A stretch of DNA of 26,411 nucleotides, from positions 1 to 26,411 of IMG/VR virus record IMGVR_UViG_3300005589_000092, one strand, 5' to 3'. Positions within the stretch are counted from its first letter, which is position 1. The number at the start of each line of letters is the position of its first letter. Shown in pieces: positions 6,625 through 12,492 of the stretch. The translations under genes and the position numbers were made by a program. The notes beneath the pieces are model-generated. The model saw only the letters and a list, made by a program, of their open reading frames with translations, did not search any database and was not told the DNA's origin. This DNA is from a virus.

Positions 6625-6864
6625 ATGAAAATAAGAAGAGAAATAAAAAGTAAGATGTTGTGGAATATTTTAACATTATATTTTGATATAAAAATAGTAT
6701 TTTTATTTTTAAGTAAAGCTATTATAGCTAAATTGAGAAGGGACTTAGAAAGTTGCAATACAAATATGGCAATCTTGATAATACATTGGACTATGTCTAG
6801 TCAATTGGTGAAATTTGAAACCAAGAATTATATCTTTTCACACCAGGAAAATGAAATTCAGTAA
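6625..6864 (+). CDS. hypothetical protein with hydrophobic segments (79 aa)
   Basis: Unrecognised. Start ATG 6625 after TAGGAGAGATCTC. A basic N-terminus (MKIRREIKSK) precedes a hydrophobic stretch (MLWNILTLYFDIKIVFLFL, about 11-29) and a weaker one (MAILIIHWTM), so membrane association is possible. It overlaps the ligase-like gene by 14 nt. No function can be given. Confidence 0.55.
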   Translation: MKIRREIKSKMLWNILTLYFDIKIVFLFLSKAIIAKLRRDLESCNTNMAILIIHWTMSSQLVKFETKNYIFSHQENEIQ

Positions 6865-7177
6865 TCCATATTTTACTATTGAGGAAAAATTAAGCCTATT
6901 ACAAAGATGGATTTTAGTACATAGTATGTTATATTACAGATTCAATTCTGCAATAGCTACAGATCAAAGATTTGATGATACTTGTAAACAATATTTAGAA
7001 TTAAGAAATACCAACCCTTTTGCTAAAGGAAGATATGATTATGCTTTTGAAGGATTTGACGGATCAACTGGATTTGATTTAGAATCTAAGTTATCTGAAC
7101 ATCATCATTGGTTGGTACAGCAAGATGCTTATCTGGTAATGAAAAATAAAAACAGAAAGGACATAAAATTATGTTAA
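6851..7177 (+). CDS. stand-alone NAD+ DNA ligase Ia-like domain (LigA-related phage protein)
   Basis: Small protein (108 aa) resembling the N-terminal Ia subdomain of bacterial NAD+-dependent DNA ligase. In LigA this subdomain grips NMN; here there is no adenylation, OB or BRCT domain. Matching features: a leading helix EEKLSLLQRW, H24 and the YY pair (HSMLYYR, 24-30), D38 and FDD (41-43), then ELRNTNP. It continues with the phage-typical FEGFDGSTGFDL (66-77). ATG 6851 starts the homology; a TTG at 6815 is possible. AGGA is only 2 nt from the ATG, so translation is probably coupled to the preceding gene. It may bind NAD/NMN or interact with host ligase, but activity cannot be assumed. Confidence 0.7.
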   Translation: MKFSNPYFTIEEKLSLLQRWILVHSMLYYRFNSAIATDQRFDDTCKQYLELRNTNPFAKGRYDYAFEGFDGSTGFDLESKLSEHHHWLVQQDAYLVMKNKNRKDIKLC

Positions 7178-7662
7178 AACAAATTGATGATACAATAGAA
7201 GCAATCAAAGCTTTTTTAAAATTATCTGAAGCTTTATTGGAAGTTCTAGAAGATTTAGTACAAAAAGAATGTATGGGAATTCCAACTAAAGATTATTCAG
7301 AATCAACAATTGAAATGGATTCAAGAGAAAATGGAGGCTATGCAGGAGTTGCTATCAATGTCAAAGATGGAGTAATAGTTAATGGTCAATCATTTGATGC
7401 AGATGATAATGAAAATATTGAAGCTATCAATCAACTCATTAATCAAAATAGAGGAACAGAAGCTTATAATGAATGTAGTTGTCATGGGGATTGTATTTGT
7501 CGTTCTGAATATGATGAAGATTGTGAAGCAGATCAAGAAGAACATATTTGTACATGTACTCATGAGGATCAATGTGACAATTGTAAATGTAAAAAAGGAC
7601 TTACTGAAGGAGAAAAATTTCTTAAAAGAATACAAAACGTTAAAGCAACTTTCGTAGAATAA
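7171..7662 (+). CDS. cysteine-rich hypothetical protein (163 aa)
   Basis: No family recognised. An N-terminal amphipathic helix region (IEAIKAFLKLSEALLEVLEDLVQ, first 30 or so residues) is followed by a beta-like segment (GGYAGVAINVKDGVIVNG). The C-terminal third carries ten cysteines in about 44 residues, in the pattern CSC-HGD-CIC, a lone C, CTC-THEDQ-C, CKC, interspersed with acidic residues and His. This looks like a metal-binding or zinc-knuckle-type cluster, not disulfides, since no signal peptide is present. It overlaps the previous gene by 7 nt and has AGAAAGGAC upstream of its ATG. Confidence 0.7.
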   Translation: MLKQIDDTIEAIKAFLKLSEALLEVLEDLVQKECMGIPTKDYSESTIEMDSRENGGYAGVAINVKDGVIVNGQSFDADDNENIEAINQLINQNRGTEAYNECSCHGDCICRSEYDEDCEADQEEHICTCTHEDQCDNCKCKKGLTEGEKFLKRIQNVKATFVE

Positions 7663-7671
7663 GGAGGATAT

Positions 7672-7803
7672 ATGTTAGGAAGATTACTTTGTAGGATCGG
7701 TATTCATAAAAATGTTAAAGTTTATTTAAAAAGAAATAAACCATATCCAAGAGAGATACATTGTATTAGATGTAAGAGGATTTTAACTAAAAGATTGAAA
7801 TAG
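7672..7803 (+). CDS. DUF1660-like mini zinc protein (43 aa)
   Basis: Start ATG 7672 after AAGGAGGATAT. The sequence pattern LLCRIGIHK...IHCIRCKRIL matches small phage/prophage proteins of the DUF1660 type: an LLCxxxGxH head and a CxxC near the end, likely coordinating one zinc through Cys7, His12 and the CIRC pair. Very basic. Such proteins are common in phages of Gram-positive hosts and their role is unknown. Confidence 0.6.
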   Translation: MLGRLLCRIGIHKNVKVYLKRNKPYPREIHCIRCKRILTKRLK

Positions 7804-7813
7804 AGGTGAGATC

Positions 7814-8134
7814 ATGAAAGAAAATTTATATCAAGCAGAGATTGGATTCTTAGGAATGTTCCCAAAAGAAAAACCAGTATTAACAGAAGTTTTACTTAAT
7901 AAATTAAATACATCTTTTAAAATTATGGTAAACGCATCTCAAGTTACTGCAGATGGGAAAAAAAGTAACTGGATGTTTATGGCTAATAATGATAAATCTG
8001 GGCCATTAACTTTAGACACAGAAAGAGAAGCAATAAAATTTGTTGAATTTTTAGTTAAGCAAGGCATGGATCCTTGGAATGTTAAAATAATTCAAGAATT
8101 ATACTTCAATTATGGAGGTGAGTTCTTTGGTTAA
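7814..8134 (+). CDS. hypothetical protein (106 aa)
   Basis: Unrecognised. Start ATG 7814 after GAGGTGAGATC. Mixed alpha/beta protein (YQAEIGFLGMFPKEKP; SFKIMVNASQVTADGKKSNWMFM; TEREAIKFVEFLVKQGM), with no membrane segment or catalytic motif I can identify. Its last codons overlap the start of the nuclease-like gene. Its layout (LGMF-like opening, beta middle) recalls the gene at 8622, which begins IDIKLLGMFNGMP, but the similarity is too short to claim a duplication. Confidence 0.65.
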   Translation: MKENLYQAEIGFLGMFPKEKPVLTEVLLNKLNTSFKIMVNASQVTADGKKSNWMFMANNDKSGPLTLDTEREAIKFVEFLVKQGMDPWNVKIIQELYFNYGGEFFG

Positions 8135-8618
8135 AGGAAGAGAAAGAACTCAAAAATGGTATTTAGAAAATGAAAAACATGTAATGTCATTTTTGGGATT
8201 AACTCCTTGTAAAGGATCTGGTAATGGAGCTGTTGAAAAAGAGGATGGATATAATGATAAAGTTTTGGCTCAATTGAAATCTACAGATAAAATGAGTTAT
8301 AAAATGGATCATTTTGATTTAGAGAAATTAAGCTATCATGCAATGTATAGCAATAAACTTCCTCTATTTGTTTTAGAATTCTTAAAATATGATGAATTAT
8401 GGCTATGTTGTAAAGTTGAAGATATATTAGCAATAGTTGCATCTTTATTTGAAGAATCACTCATTCAATATTTTAAAGAAGATCCGGACGTAATATTAGA
8501 TCTGGATTTATCTGAGGATCCAGAAGAAGAAATTGAATGGAAACCACCAAAAGCTATTAAATCTGATGGTTTTGATAAATATAATCAGGATCGGAAAAAA
8601 CGTTATGAAAAGGAGTGA
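8127..8618 (+). CDS. putative Hjc-like PD-(D/E)XK nuclease
   Basis: Suggested branched-DNA or repair nuclease, 163 aa. Visible pattern: an N-terminal helix (RERTQKWYLENEKHVMSFLG), a GSG loop (about 30-32), E37/E39/D40, then YNDKVLAQLKSTDK, where D44 and the Q49-x-K51 pair occupy the place of D...ExK. A helix (HFDLEKLSYHAM) and the strand PLFVLEFL follow, as in Hjc-type resolvases. Gln in place of the usual Glu is odd; some family members carry this change. The C-terminal 60 residues are acidic then basic and look disordered. TTG 8127 is preferred because GGAGGTG lies 6 nt upstream; an ATG at 8112 has no site. Call rests on pattern only. Confidence 0.5.
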   Translation: MVKGRERTQKWYLENEKHVMSFLGLTPCKGSGNGAVEKEDGYNDKVLAQLKSTDKMSYKMDHFDLEKLSYHAMYSNKLPLFVLEFLKYDELWLCCKVEDILAIVASLFEESLIQYFKEDPDVILDLDLSEDPEEEIEWKPPKAIKSDGFDKYNQDRKKRYEKE

Positions 8619-8621
8619 CTT

Positions 8622-9005
8622 ATGAAAACTACTAAAATTGATATTAAATTATTAGGTATGTTTAATGGAATGCCTATCGACAAAAAAGGTGGCGTAAAGC
8701 TTAAGATCTTATTCGCTTTTGAAGAAACAGCAAACGCAATTAGAGTCTTTGCTATGAAAAATCAAATTATTAAATTATATGTAAAAGTTGAAGGAATGAA
8801 AGGCAAATTTCTTGGAGAATTTAGTTATGGCGGAATGAATAATGACAAAAATGGCCAATTTCTTTTAACTTTGGAAACAGAATGGGATTCTTTAGAGTTA
8901 ACTAACTATAGAGATCTAATGCCATTGGAAGGCAGTCAACCTATTTTAGCAACATATAGGCTGATAGCTGAAATTGAGCTTGAGGATGAAGAAAATGTCA
9001 ATTGA
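8622..9005 (+). CDS. hypothetical beta-rich protein (127 aa)
   Basis: Unrecognised. ATG 8622 follows AAAGGAGTGACTT. Strongly beta-predicted with alternating strands (GGVKLKILFAFEE, NQIIKLYVKVEGM, QFLLTLETEWDSLEL, ILATYRLIAEIELED), compatible with an OB- or jelly-roll-like small domain; single-strand binding is conceivable but there is no acidic SSB tail motif and no aromatic pattern I can rely on. Overlaps the next gene by 11 nt. Confidence 0.65.
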   Translation: MKTTKIDIKLLGMFNGMPIDKKGGVKLKILFAFEETANAIRVFAMKNQIIKLYVKVEGMKGKFLGEFSYGGMNNDKNGQFLLTLETEWDSLELTNYRDLMPLEGSQPILATYRLIAEIELEDEENVN

Positions 9006-9195
9006 AAAGGATTGCCTTAAGAGGATCTTCCAATTAGTCAGAGAGACTGAGGCGCAAATTAAAGAGCACAAAGAAGATAAAACTTTAGAACATCCAATTG
9101 ATGGAGACTTTATTAAAACAAGAAAAGCAATGGGATATGAAAGAATTTTATCAGAATTAAGACTGTTTAAGAAAAATGTAAAAAGTAATAAATAA
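8995..9195 (+). CDS. hypothetical helical protein (66 aa)
   Basis: Unrecognised. ATG 8995 is chosen because GAGGATGAAGAAA lies just upstream, within the end of the previous gene. The product is mostly helical and charged (KDCLKRIFQLVRETEAQIKEHKED ... ILSELRLFKKNVKSNK) with a basic C-terminus. It is immediately followed by the promoter at 9198, so it ends this operon, though no terminator is visible here. Confidence 0.6.
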   Translation: MSIEKDCLKRIFQLVRETEAQIKEHKEDKTLEHPIDGDFIKTRKAMGYERILSELRLFKKNVKSNK

Positions 9196-9197
9196 GG

Positions 9198-9226
9198 TTT
9201 ACAAATGAAATTACATGCTGTATAAT
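9198..9226 (+). promoter_or_regulatory. strong sigma70/sigmaA-type promoter
   Basis: TTTACA (9198-9203), 17-bp spacer, TATAAT (9221-9226): one mismatch from the full consensus. It lies 64 bp upstream of the SAP/HeH-domain gene at 9290, giving an untranslated leader of about 57 nt. Confidence 0.85.
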
Positions 9227-9289
9227 AAGAATGTACATTGGTAATTGAAAAATATTGGAGAATATACTCAAACAAAAAGGAGGCCACTA

Positions 9290-9871
9290 ATGGCTAATAA
9301 TTATTCACCGGAAGAAGTTGTACAAATCGCAAGAAACATGAGTCAATACCCAACGGAAGTTGTAGAGGATGTTTTAAAAAGATATCCATTCTTAGCAGGT
9401 AATGCTAATACTGAAGCAGGCTTGGTTGCTATCATCTCTGGAATTCCAGCAATGATCTCAGGAAGACAAGTAAACAATGGTATTAAGAATGGTGTAGACA
9501 GAGATTCTGTTTTATCTGATGAAGAAATTGAAGCAGCTGCTCCAGAAACAGAAGAAGAAGCTGAAGTTGAAGTTAAAAAAGAAAAGAAAAAGACTTCTCA
9601 AAAGAAATCAAATGCAAAATCTACCACTAAAACAAAGTCAAAAACAAAAGCAAAACCAGCTCCAGAACCTGTAATTGATGACGATGATGAAATGATCGAA
9701 GATGAAGAAAAAGCTTTAGCAGATATGAGTGTGGATGAACTTAAAGCAAAAGCAAAAGAATTAAAAGTTTCTCTTAAAGGTTTAAAGAAAAAGAGTCAAG
9801 TTGTAGCTGCAATTCAAGAAGCATTAGATGCTACAGCAGGCGAATCTGAAGATGAAGATTGGGACATTTAA
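9290..9871 (+). CDS. SAP/HeH-domain protein with long charged linker (193 aa)
   Basis: Probable DNA-binding accessory protein. It has three parts: an unrecognised N-terminal helical domain (1-70, with repeated YPTEVVEDVLKRYPFL), a low-complexity linker (80-140) alternating acidic and Lys/Ser/Thr runs, and a C-terminal SAP/HeH/Rho-N-like helix-extended loop-helix (about 146-179: MSVDELKAKAKELKV, then GLKKKSQVVAAIQEAL). It ends in an acidic tail. ATG 9290 is set by AAAAGGAGG 6 nt upstream. It has its own near-consensus promoter and its own terminator, which suggests a high, separately controlled dose. It could coat or condense DNA or modulate transcription; the domain points to nucleic-acid binding, the rest is inference. 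Confidence 0.75.
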   Translation: MANNYSPEEVVQIARNMSQYPTEVVEDVLKRYPFLAGNANTEAGLVAIISGIPAMISGRQVNNGIKNGVDRDSVLSDEEIEAAAPETEEEAEVEVKKEKKKTSQKKSNAKSTTKTKSKTKAKPAPEPVIDDDDEMIEDEEKALADMSVDELKAKAKELKVSLKGLKKKSQVVAAIQEALDATAGESEDEDWDI

Positions 9872-9890
9872 GTTCCCAAACAACTCTACC

Positions 9891-9916
9891 AAGGCTGGTT
9901 TAATATCAGCCTTTTT
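9891..9916 (+). terminator. intrinsic terminator
   Basis: Perfect 7-bp stem AAGGCTG (9891-9897) with CAGCCTT (9907-9913), 9-base loop, and a T-run to 9916. It lies 20 bp after the SAP/HeH gene stop and closes that single-gene unit. Confidence 0.9.
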
Positions 9917-9972
9917 ATAATTTTATGAGTAAAATAATTTTAAGAGTTTTGATTTATATTGTTGAGATCCTA

Positions 9973-10110
9973 ATGGATAACAATAAAATGATCAAAGATA
10001 TCCATTTAAAGACAACAAAGTTTGAAAATCCAGGTGATGAGGAAAATTATAATTTAAGAAATAAAGGATATCAATTACTTTGTGATCTTGAAAATGAATC
10101 TAAAAACTAA
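9973..10110 (+). CDS. hypothetical small protein (45 aa)
   Basis: Unrecognised and uncertain. The frame is open from ATG 9925, but that start sits directly on the terminator tail with no ribosome site. ATG 9973 (MDNNKMIKDIHLK) has only a weak GAGATCC upstream. The product is charged and soluble (TTKFENPGDEENYNLRNKGYQLLCDLENESKN). Composition resembles neighbouring coding frames, so a real gene is plausible. Confidence 0.4.
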   Translation: MDNNKMIKDIHLKTTKFENPGDEENYNLRNKGYQLLCDLENESKN

Positions 10111-10146
10111 TTGCAACCGAAAGGTTTATCAGTGAAGGAGATACTT

Positions 10147-10542
10147 ATGTTAGATCAAGCAAAAAAGGATAAAATTGACTTTTTAGTAGGATGTGATATT
10201 GAAGAAAGAGATAATAGAGAGCAGGTTTTAAATGCTATTTGCAAAACTAAATGGTTAAGAAAAAAGAATTATAGGCCTGAAGATATTACTTTGGATTTAA
10301 TGGAAAAATTATACACAAAAGTCAGAAACAAATATCCAGGGCAAATTGGATATATTCAGCAAGCAAGTATAAGATCTTGGAGAATAATGATCAAGACTAA
10401 TGACACTCATCAATGGATCAATTCATTCTTTGCTTTAAATTTCTTTGAATTAATGGCTAAAACATTGATTGTAATTTATGCATATTTTGAATTAGGATAT
10501 TCTCAACATGATGAAAAAGGTAGAGACTATGTACGAGATTAA
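10147..10542 (+). CDS. hypothetical protein (131 aa)
   Basis: Unrecognised. ATG 10147 has GAAGGAG 6 nt upstream; the frame extends to a TTG at 10111 without a site. Basic, mixed helical protein: LDQAKKDKIDFLVGCDIEER, then LRKKNYRPEDITLDLMEKLY, and a hydrophobic patch near 90-120 (INSFFALNFFELMAKTLIVIYAYFELGY) that could be a helical hairpin or a membrane-touching segment. It overlaps the RNase H gene, suggesting coupled translation. Confidence 0.65.
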   Translation: MLDQAKKDKIDFLVGCDIEERDNREQVLNAICKTKWLRKKNYRPEDITLDLMEKLYTKVRNKYPGQIGYIQQASIRSWRIMIKTNDTHQWINSFFALNFFELMAKTLIVIYAYFELGYSQHDEKGRDYVRD

Positions 10543-11053
10543 AATTTATACAGATGGAGCCTGTTCAGTCAATGTAAGATGTGGCGGATGGGCTGCAATT
10601 ATAATAACCCCTAATAAGCGTTATGATATCTCAGGATCTAAAATTGGGACCACAAACAATGCTATGGAATTAATGGCAGTAATACAAGCAATAGAAGAAT
10701 GTTTGAATATGAAGGAAATTAGAGCTACTGAAGGCTTATATCTAAAAATACATTCTGATTCAGCATATGTTGTTAATGGGGTTAATCATCCTAATAGACT
10801 ACCTAAATGGAGACTAAATGGATTTCATACTGTTCAAGGAGATCCTATTGCCAATAAAGAATTATGGATAAAAATGGTAAGTTTCTTACAAATGTGGGAT
10901 CTTAAATTGGAATTGATAAAAGTTAAAGGACATAGTGGAAATCGCTTCAATACTAAAGCCGATAAACTGGCCTCAGGACGTAGAGATGAAGCTAAAAGAA
11001 AACTTGAAAGGAGCAAAGGATATAAATATAAAAGTAAGAAAACTTTTAACTGA
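10529..11053 (+). CDS. rnhA: ribonuclease HI
   Basis: Cleaves RNA in RNA-DNA hybrids, probably removing primers or R-loops during phage replication. All four acidic catalytic residues are visible: D9 (IYTDGAC), E47 (NNAMELMAV), D77 (IHSDSAYVV) and D145 (NTKADKLAS), plus the active-site histidine H135 in VKGHSGN. The handle region includes WRLNGFHTVQGDPIANKELW, as in bacterial RNase HI. A short basic tail (KRKLERSKGYKYKSKK) extends the domain and may bind nucleic acid. ATG 10529 is chosen; ATG 10508 would add seven residues before the first beta-strand. It overlaps the previous gene by 14 nt and is followed by the tRNA locus. Confidence 0.92.
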   Translation: MYEIKIYTDGACSVNVRCGGWAAIIITPNKRYDISGSKIGTTNNAMELMAVIQAIEECLNMKEIRATEGLYLKIHSDSAYVVNGVNHPNRLPKWRLNGFHTVQGDPIANKELWIKMVSFLQMWDLKLELIKVKGHSGNRFNTKADKLASGRRDEAKRKLERSKGYKYKSKKTFN

Positions 11054-11119
11054 GAATGATTTAAACGCATCTAGATATATATTCAAATGTCACCCTGTCT
11101 ATTTAATCACAATAAATGT

Positions 11120-11148
11120 TGTACTTTTAATGAAATAAGCTGTATAAT
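11120..11148 (+). promoter_or_regulatory. promoter for the tRNA locus
   Basis: TGTACT (11120-11125), 17-bp spacer, TATAAT (11143-11148), followed by an AT-rich ATATATATA discriminator. It stands in the 339-bp gene-free stretch between the RNase H gene and 11393, which otherwise holds a tRNA-like element and a tRNA. Same TGTAC-type -35 as at 5048 and 22480. Confidence 0.75.
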
Positions 11149-11193
11149 ATATATATAGGCTTAACCGAGTAAAGGGATGGGTAAAGTTTTATA

Positions 11194-11271
11194 GGGGATA
11201 AGAGAGCGGGGTTCCTGGGATGGACATAGGTTTCCATTCGTAATTCGCTGGTTCGAATCCAGTTATCCCCA
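11194..11271 (+). tRNA. tRNA-like element, non-canonical fold, isotype unresolved
   Basis: Acceptor-type stem GGGGATA (11194-11200) with TATCCCC (11264-11270) and a following A, plus a good T-arm GCTGG-TTCGAAT-CCAGT (11247-11263, one G-T pair). Between them are a 7-bp hairpin GGATGGA/TCCATTC closing an 8-base loop CATAGGTT (11218-11239), and a short GAGC/GTTC mini-hairpin where a D-arm should be. The loop is one base too long, position 37 would be T, and D-loop landmarks are missing. If read, the anticodon would be AGG. No CCA is encoded, unlike the neighbouring tRNA-Ser. It may be a degenerate tRNA or a tRNA mimic. Confidence 0.55.
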
Positions 11272-11280
11272 GTTACATAT

Positions 11281-11370
11281 GGATAGGTACTCAAGTCAGG
11301 ATATAAGAGGTTTGACTGCTAATCAAATAGGCCGTAAGGTGCATGGGTTCAAATCCCATCCTATCCGCCA
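11281..11370 (+). tRNA. tRNA-Ser(GCU), CCA encoded
   Basis: Complete class II tRNA: acceptor GGATAGG (11281-11287) with CCTATCC (11360-11366), discriminator G, and CCA at 11368-11370. D-arm CTC/GAG. Anticodon arm TTTGA-CTGCTAA-TCAAA (11311-11327) with anticodon GCT at 11318-11320. Long variable arm (11328-11342) as expected for serine. T-arm ATGGG-TTCAAAT-CCCAT (11343-11359). It would read AGC and AGU codons. It lies 9 bp after the tRNA-like element and shares its promoter. The CCA end sits 22 nt before the next gene's ATG, so RNA processing would free that mRNA's 5' end. Confidence 0.93.
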
Positions 11371-11392
11371 ACCAACTATCTAGGAGGATATT

Positions 11393-11593
11393 ATGAGAAC
11401 TAAATTTAATTGGAGAGTGAAGTATTATTCAGATTTTTCTACATCAGTAATTTCCGATCCATTCCCAAGTTTGAAAAAAGCTAAAGAAGAAATGGAAAAG
11501 GCAAGAAAAACAAATGAATATGTTAAAGTTACAGTGGTATTATTTGAAAAAGATAATCCAGATCTAACAGAAGTCTTGAAAGACAGGAGATGA
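11393..11593 (+). CDS. hypothetical protein (66 aa)
   Basis: Unrecognised. First gene behind the tRNA, with CTAGGAGGATATT directly before ATG 11393. Basic with a beta-alpha-beta look: FNWRVKYYSDFS, the helix LKKAKEEMEKARKTN, then VKVTVVLFEKDN. This pattern resembles small phage proteins in which aromatic strands flank one helix. Four bases separate it from the next gene. Confidence 0.7.
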   Translation: MRTKFNWRVKYYSDFSTSVISDPFPSLKKAKEEMEKARKTNEYVKVTVVLFEKDNPDLTEVLKDRR

Positions 11594-11597
11594 TGAC

Positions 11598-11837
11598 ATG
11601 AACAGATGGCAATTGCAACTTGATAAACATGAAAGAATTTTAAACATTGATCAAATGGATCCAAACTTAAAAGAGATAACATTGATTACTCATGATAAAC
11701 TTGTTATTGTGAATATTCAAGAAAATCAAAATCCAGCTATCTACAATGATATTTTAGAAATAGTATTACAAGTAGAAACTTACGAATTTGATAATAAATC
11801 TCAATTATTTATTCCAAAAGAATGGAGGAAGATGTAA
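11598..11837 (+). CDS. hypothetical protein (79 aa)
   Basis: Unrecognised. ATG 11598 follows CAGGAGATGATGAC. Mixed composition with hydrophobic beta-strands (LKEITLITHDKLVIVNIQE) and a helix-like ILEIVLQVETYEF; it ends in a basic PKEWRKM. It sits immediately before the Prp-like gene, whose SD (GGAGGAAG) is located in its final codons, so co-translation is likely. Confidence 0.65.
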   Translation: MNRWQLQLDKHERILNIDQMDPNLKEITLITHDKLVIVNIQENQNPAIYNDILEIVLQVETYEFDNKSQLFIPKEWRKM

Positions 11838-11838
11838 C

Positions 11839-12186
11839 ATGAAAATTAGTGTTTTTAAGAAACAAAATTTTGAAGGAGATATAATCGGAATTACAAGAGT
11901 TATTGTTAAAGAACATCATCCAACTCCTACTGTTTGTACTGCTGTATCAACTTTAATGCAAAGTATAGGATTAGAACTTATGGATTATGGATTAGATGCA
12001 TTTTCAAGAAGTCATGATTTTAAATCAAACAGTAATGATGTGAATATGATGATTAATTGTCCAGAAGATCACGAATGTCAAATACTAATGAAATTTTTAG
12101 TTAATTCTTTAATAAATATCAGAAACCAGTTTGGAGCAATTCATTTAGAGATTATCACTTATAGAGATGAAACCAACGTCCATTGA
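11839..12186 (+). CDS. Prp-like ribosomal-processing cysteine protease homologue
   Basis: 115-aa protein matching the fold pattern of Prp, the cysteine protease that trims the N-terminal extension of ribosomal protein L27 in Firmicutes and, in some staphylococcal phages, capsid and scaffold proteins. Visible: an opening strand (MKISVFKK, then GITRVIV), His pair H26/H27, catalytic-type C33 within TVCTAVSTLMQS, equivalent to the Prp DIVCAAVSxL motif, then a strand and helix (VNMMINCPED; ILMKFLVNSLINI) and the closing strand LEIITY. The His-to-Cys loop is only 6-7 residues, against 12 in S. aureus Prp (H22/C34). ATG 11839 is set by GGAGGAAG; upstream ATGs lack sites. Activity is plausible but unproven. 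Confidence 0.7.
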   Translation: MKISVFKKQNFEGDIIGITRVIVKEHHPTPTVCTAVSTLMQSIGLELMDYGLDAFSRSHDFKSNSNDVNMMINCPEDHECQILMKFLVNSLINIRNQFGAIHLEIITYRDETNVH

Positions 12187-12198
12187 AAGGAGAATATT

Positions 12199-12480
12199 AT
12201 GGGTATTACAACTAAAGTAAGAACAATGCATACATGTAGTGATGGAAAGATATTTGGAAATAAAGAAGAGGCTATGTTACATGAGATAAAATTTCTTAAG
12301 GAACAATTTGCAATAAAATTAGCCAACGCAATGGATGAACCGGATCCACAATCTATACTTTTTATTTTAAATAAACCTGAGGCAGATGCATTTATTCATG
12401 AAATTAGTATGATTAATGCACGATATAAAAGAGAATTTGAACAAAATGAAAGTAAATCAACTTGTGATGATGATGAATGA
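12199..12480 (+). CDS. hypothetical protein (93 aa)
   Basis: No named family. The opening MHTCSDGKIFGNKEEAMLHE is a pattern seen in many phage proteins (a CSDGxxF beta-hairpin followed by a helix with a conserved HE). Mostly helical afterwards (FLKEQFAIKLANAMDE; DAFIHEISMINARYKREFE), with an acidic Asp/Glu C-terminus. Start ATG 12199 after AAAGGAGAATATT. Probably regulatory or accessory; function unknown. Confidence 0.7.
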   Translation: MGITTKVRTMHTCSDGKIFGNKEEAMLHEIKFLKEQFAIKLANAMDEPDPQSILFILNKPEADAFIHEISMINARYKREFEQNESKSTCDDDE

Positions 12481-12492
12481 TAGGAGGATCCA

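Noticed and set aside
7382-7657. Overlapping open frame inside the cysteine-rich gene
   Set aside because: It lies fully inside another well-supported frame, has no ribosome site, and its composition reflects the out-of-frame reading of AT-rich codons.
9245-9289. Longer start for the SAP/HeH gene
   Set aside because: The upstream codons lack a ribosome site and lie in the untranslated leader, whereas ATG 9290 has AAAAGGAGG at ideal spacing.
10834-11070. Minus-strand frame across the RNase H gene
   Set aside because: Hydrophobic low-complexity translation of the complement of a clear gene; no start site. The same applies to other minus-strand frames, for example at 2600-2887, 8946-9287, 15324-15632 and 21195-21428.
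10935-11138. Plus-strand frame overlapping the end of RNase H
   Set aside because: No ribosome site, mostly inside rnhA in another frame, and it runs into the -35 region of the next promoter.
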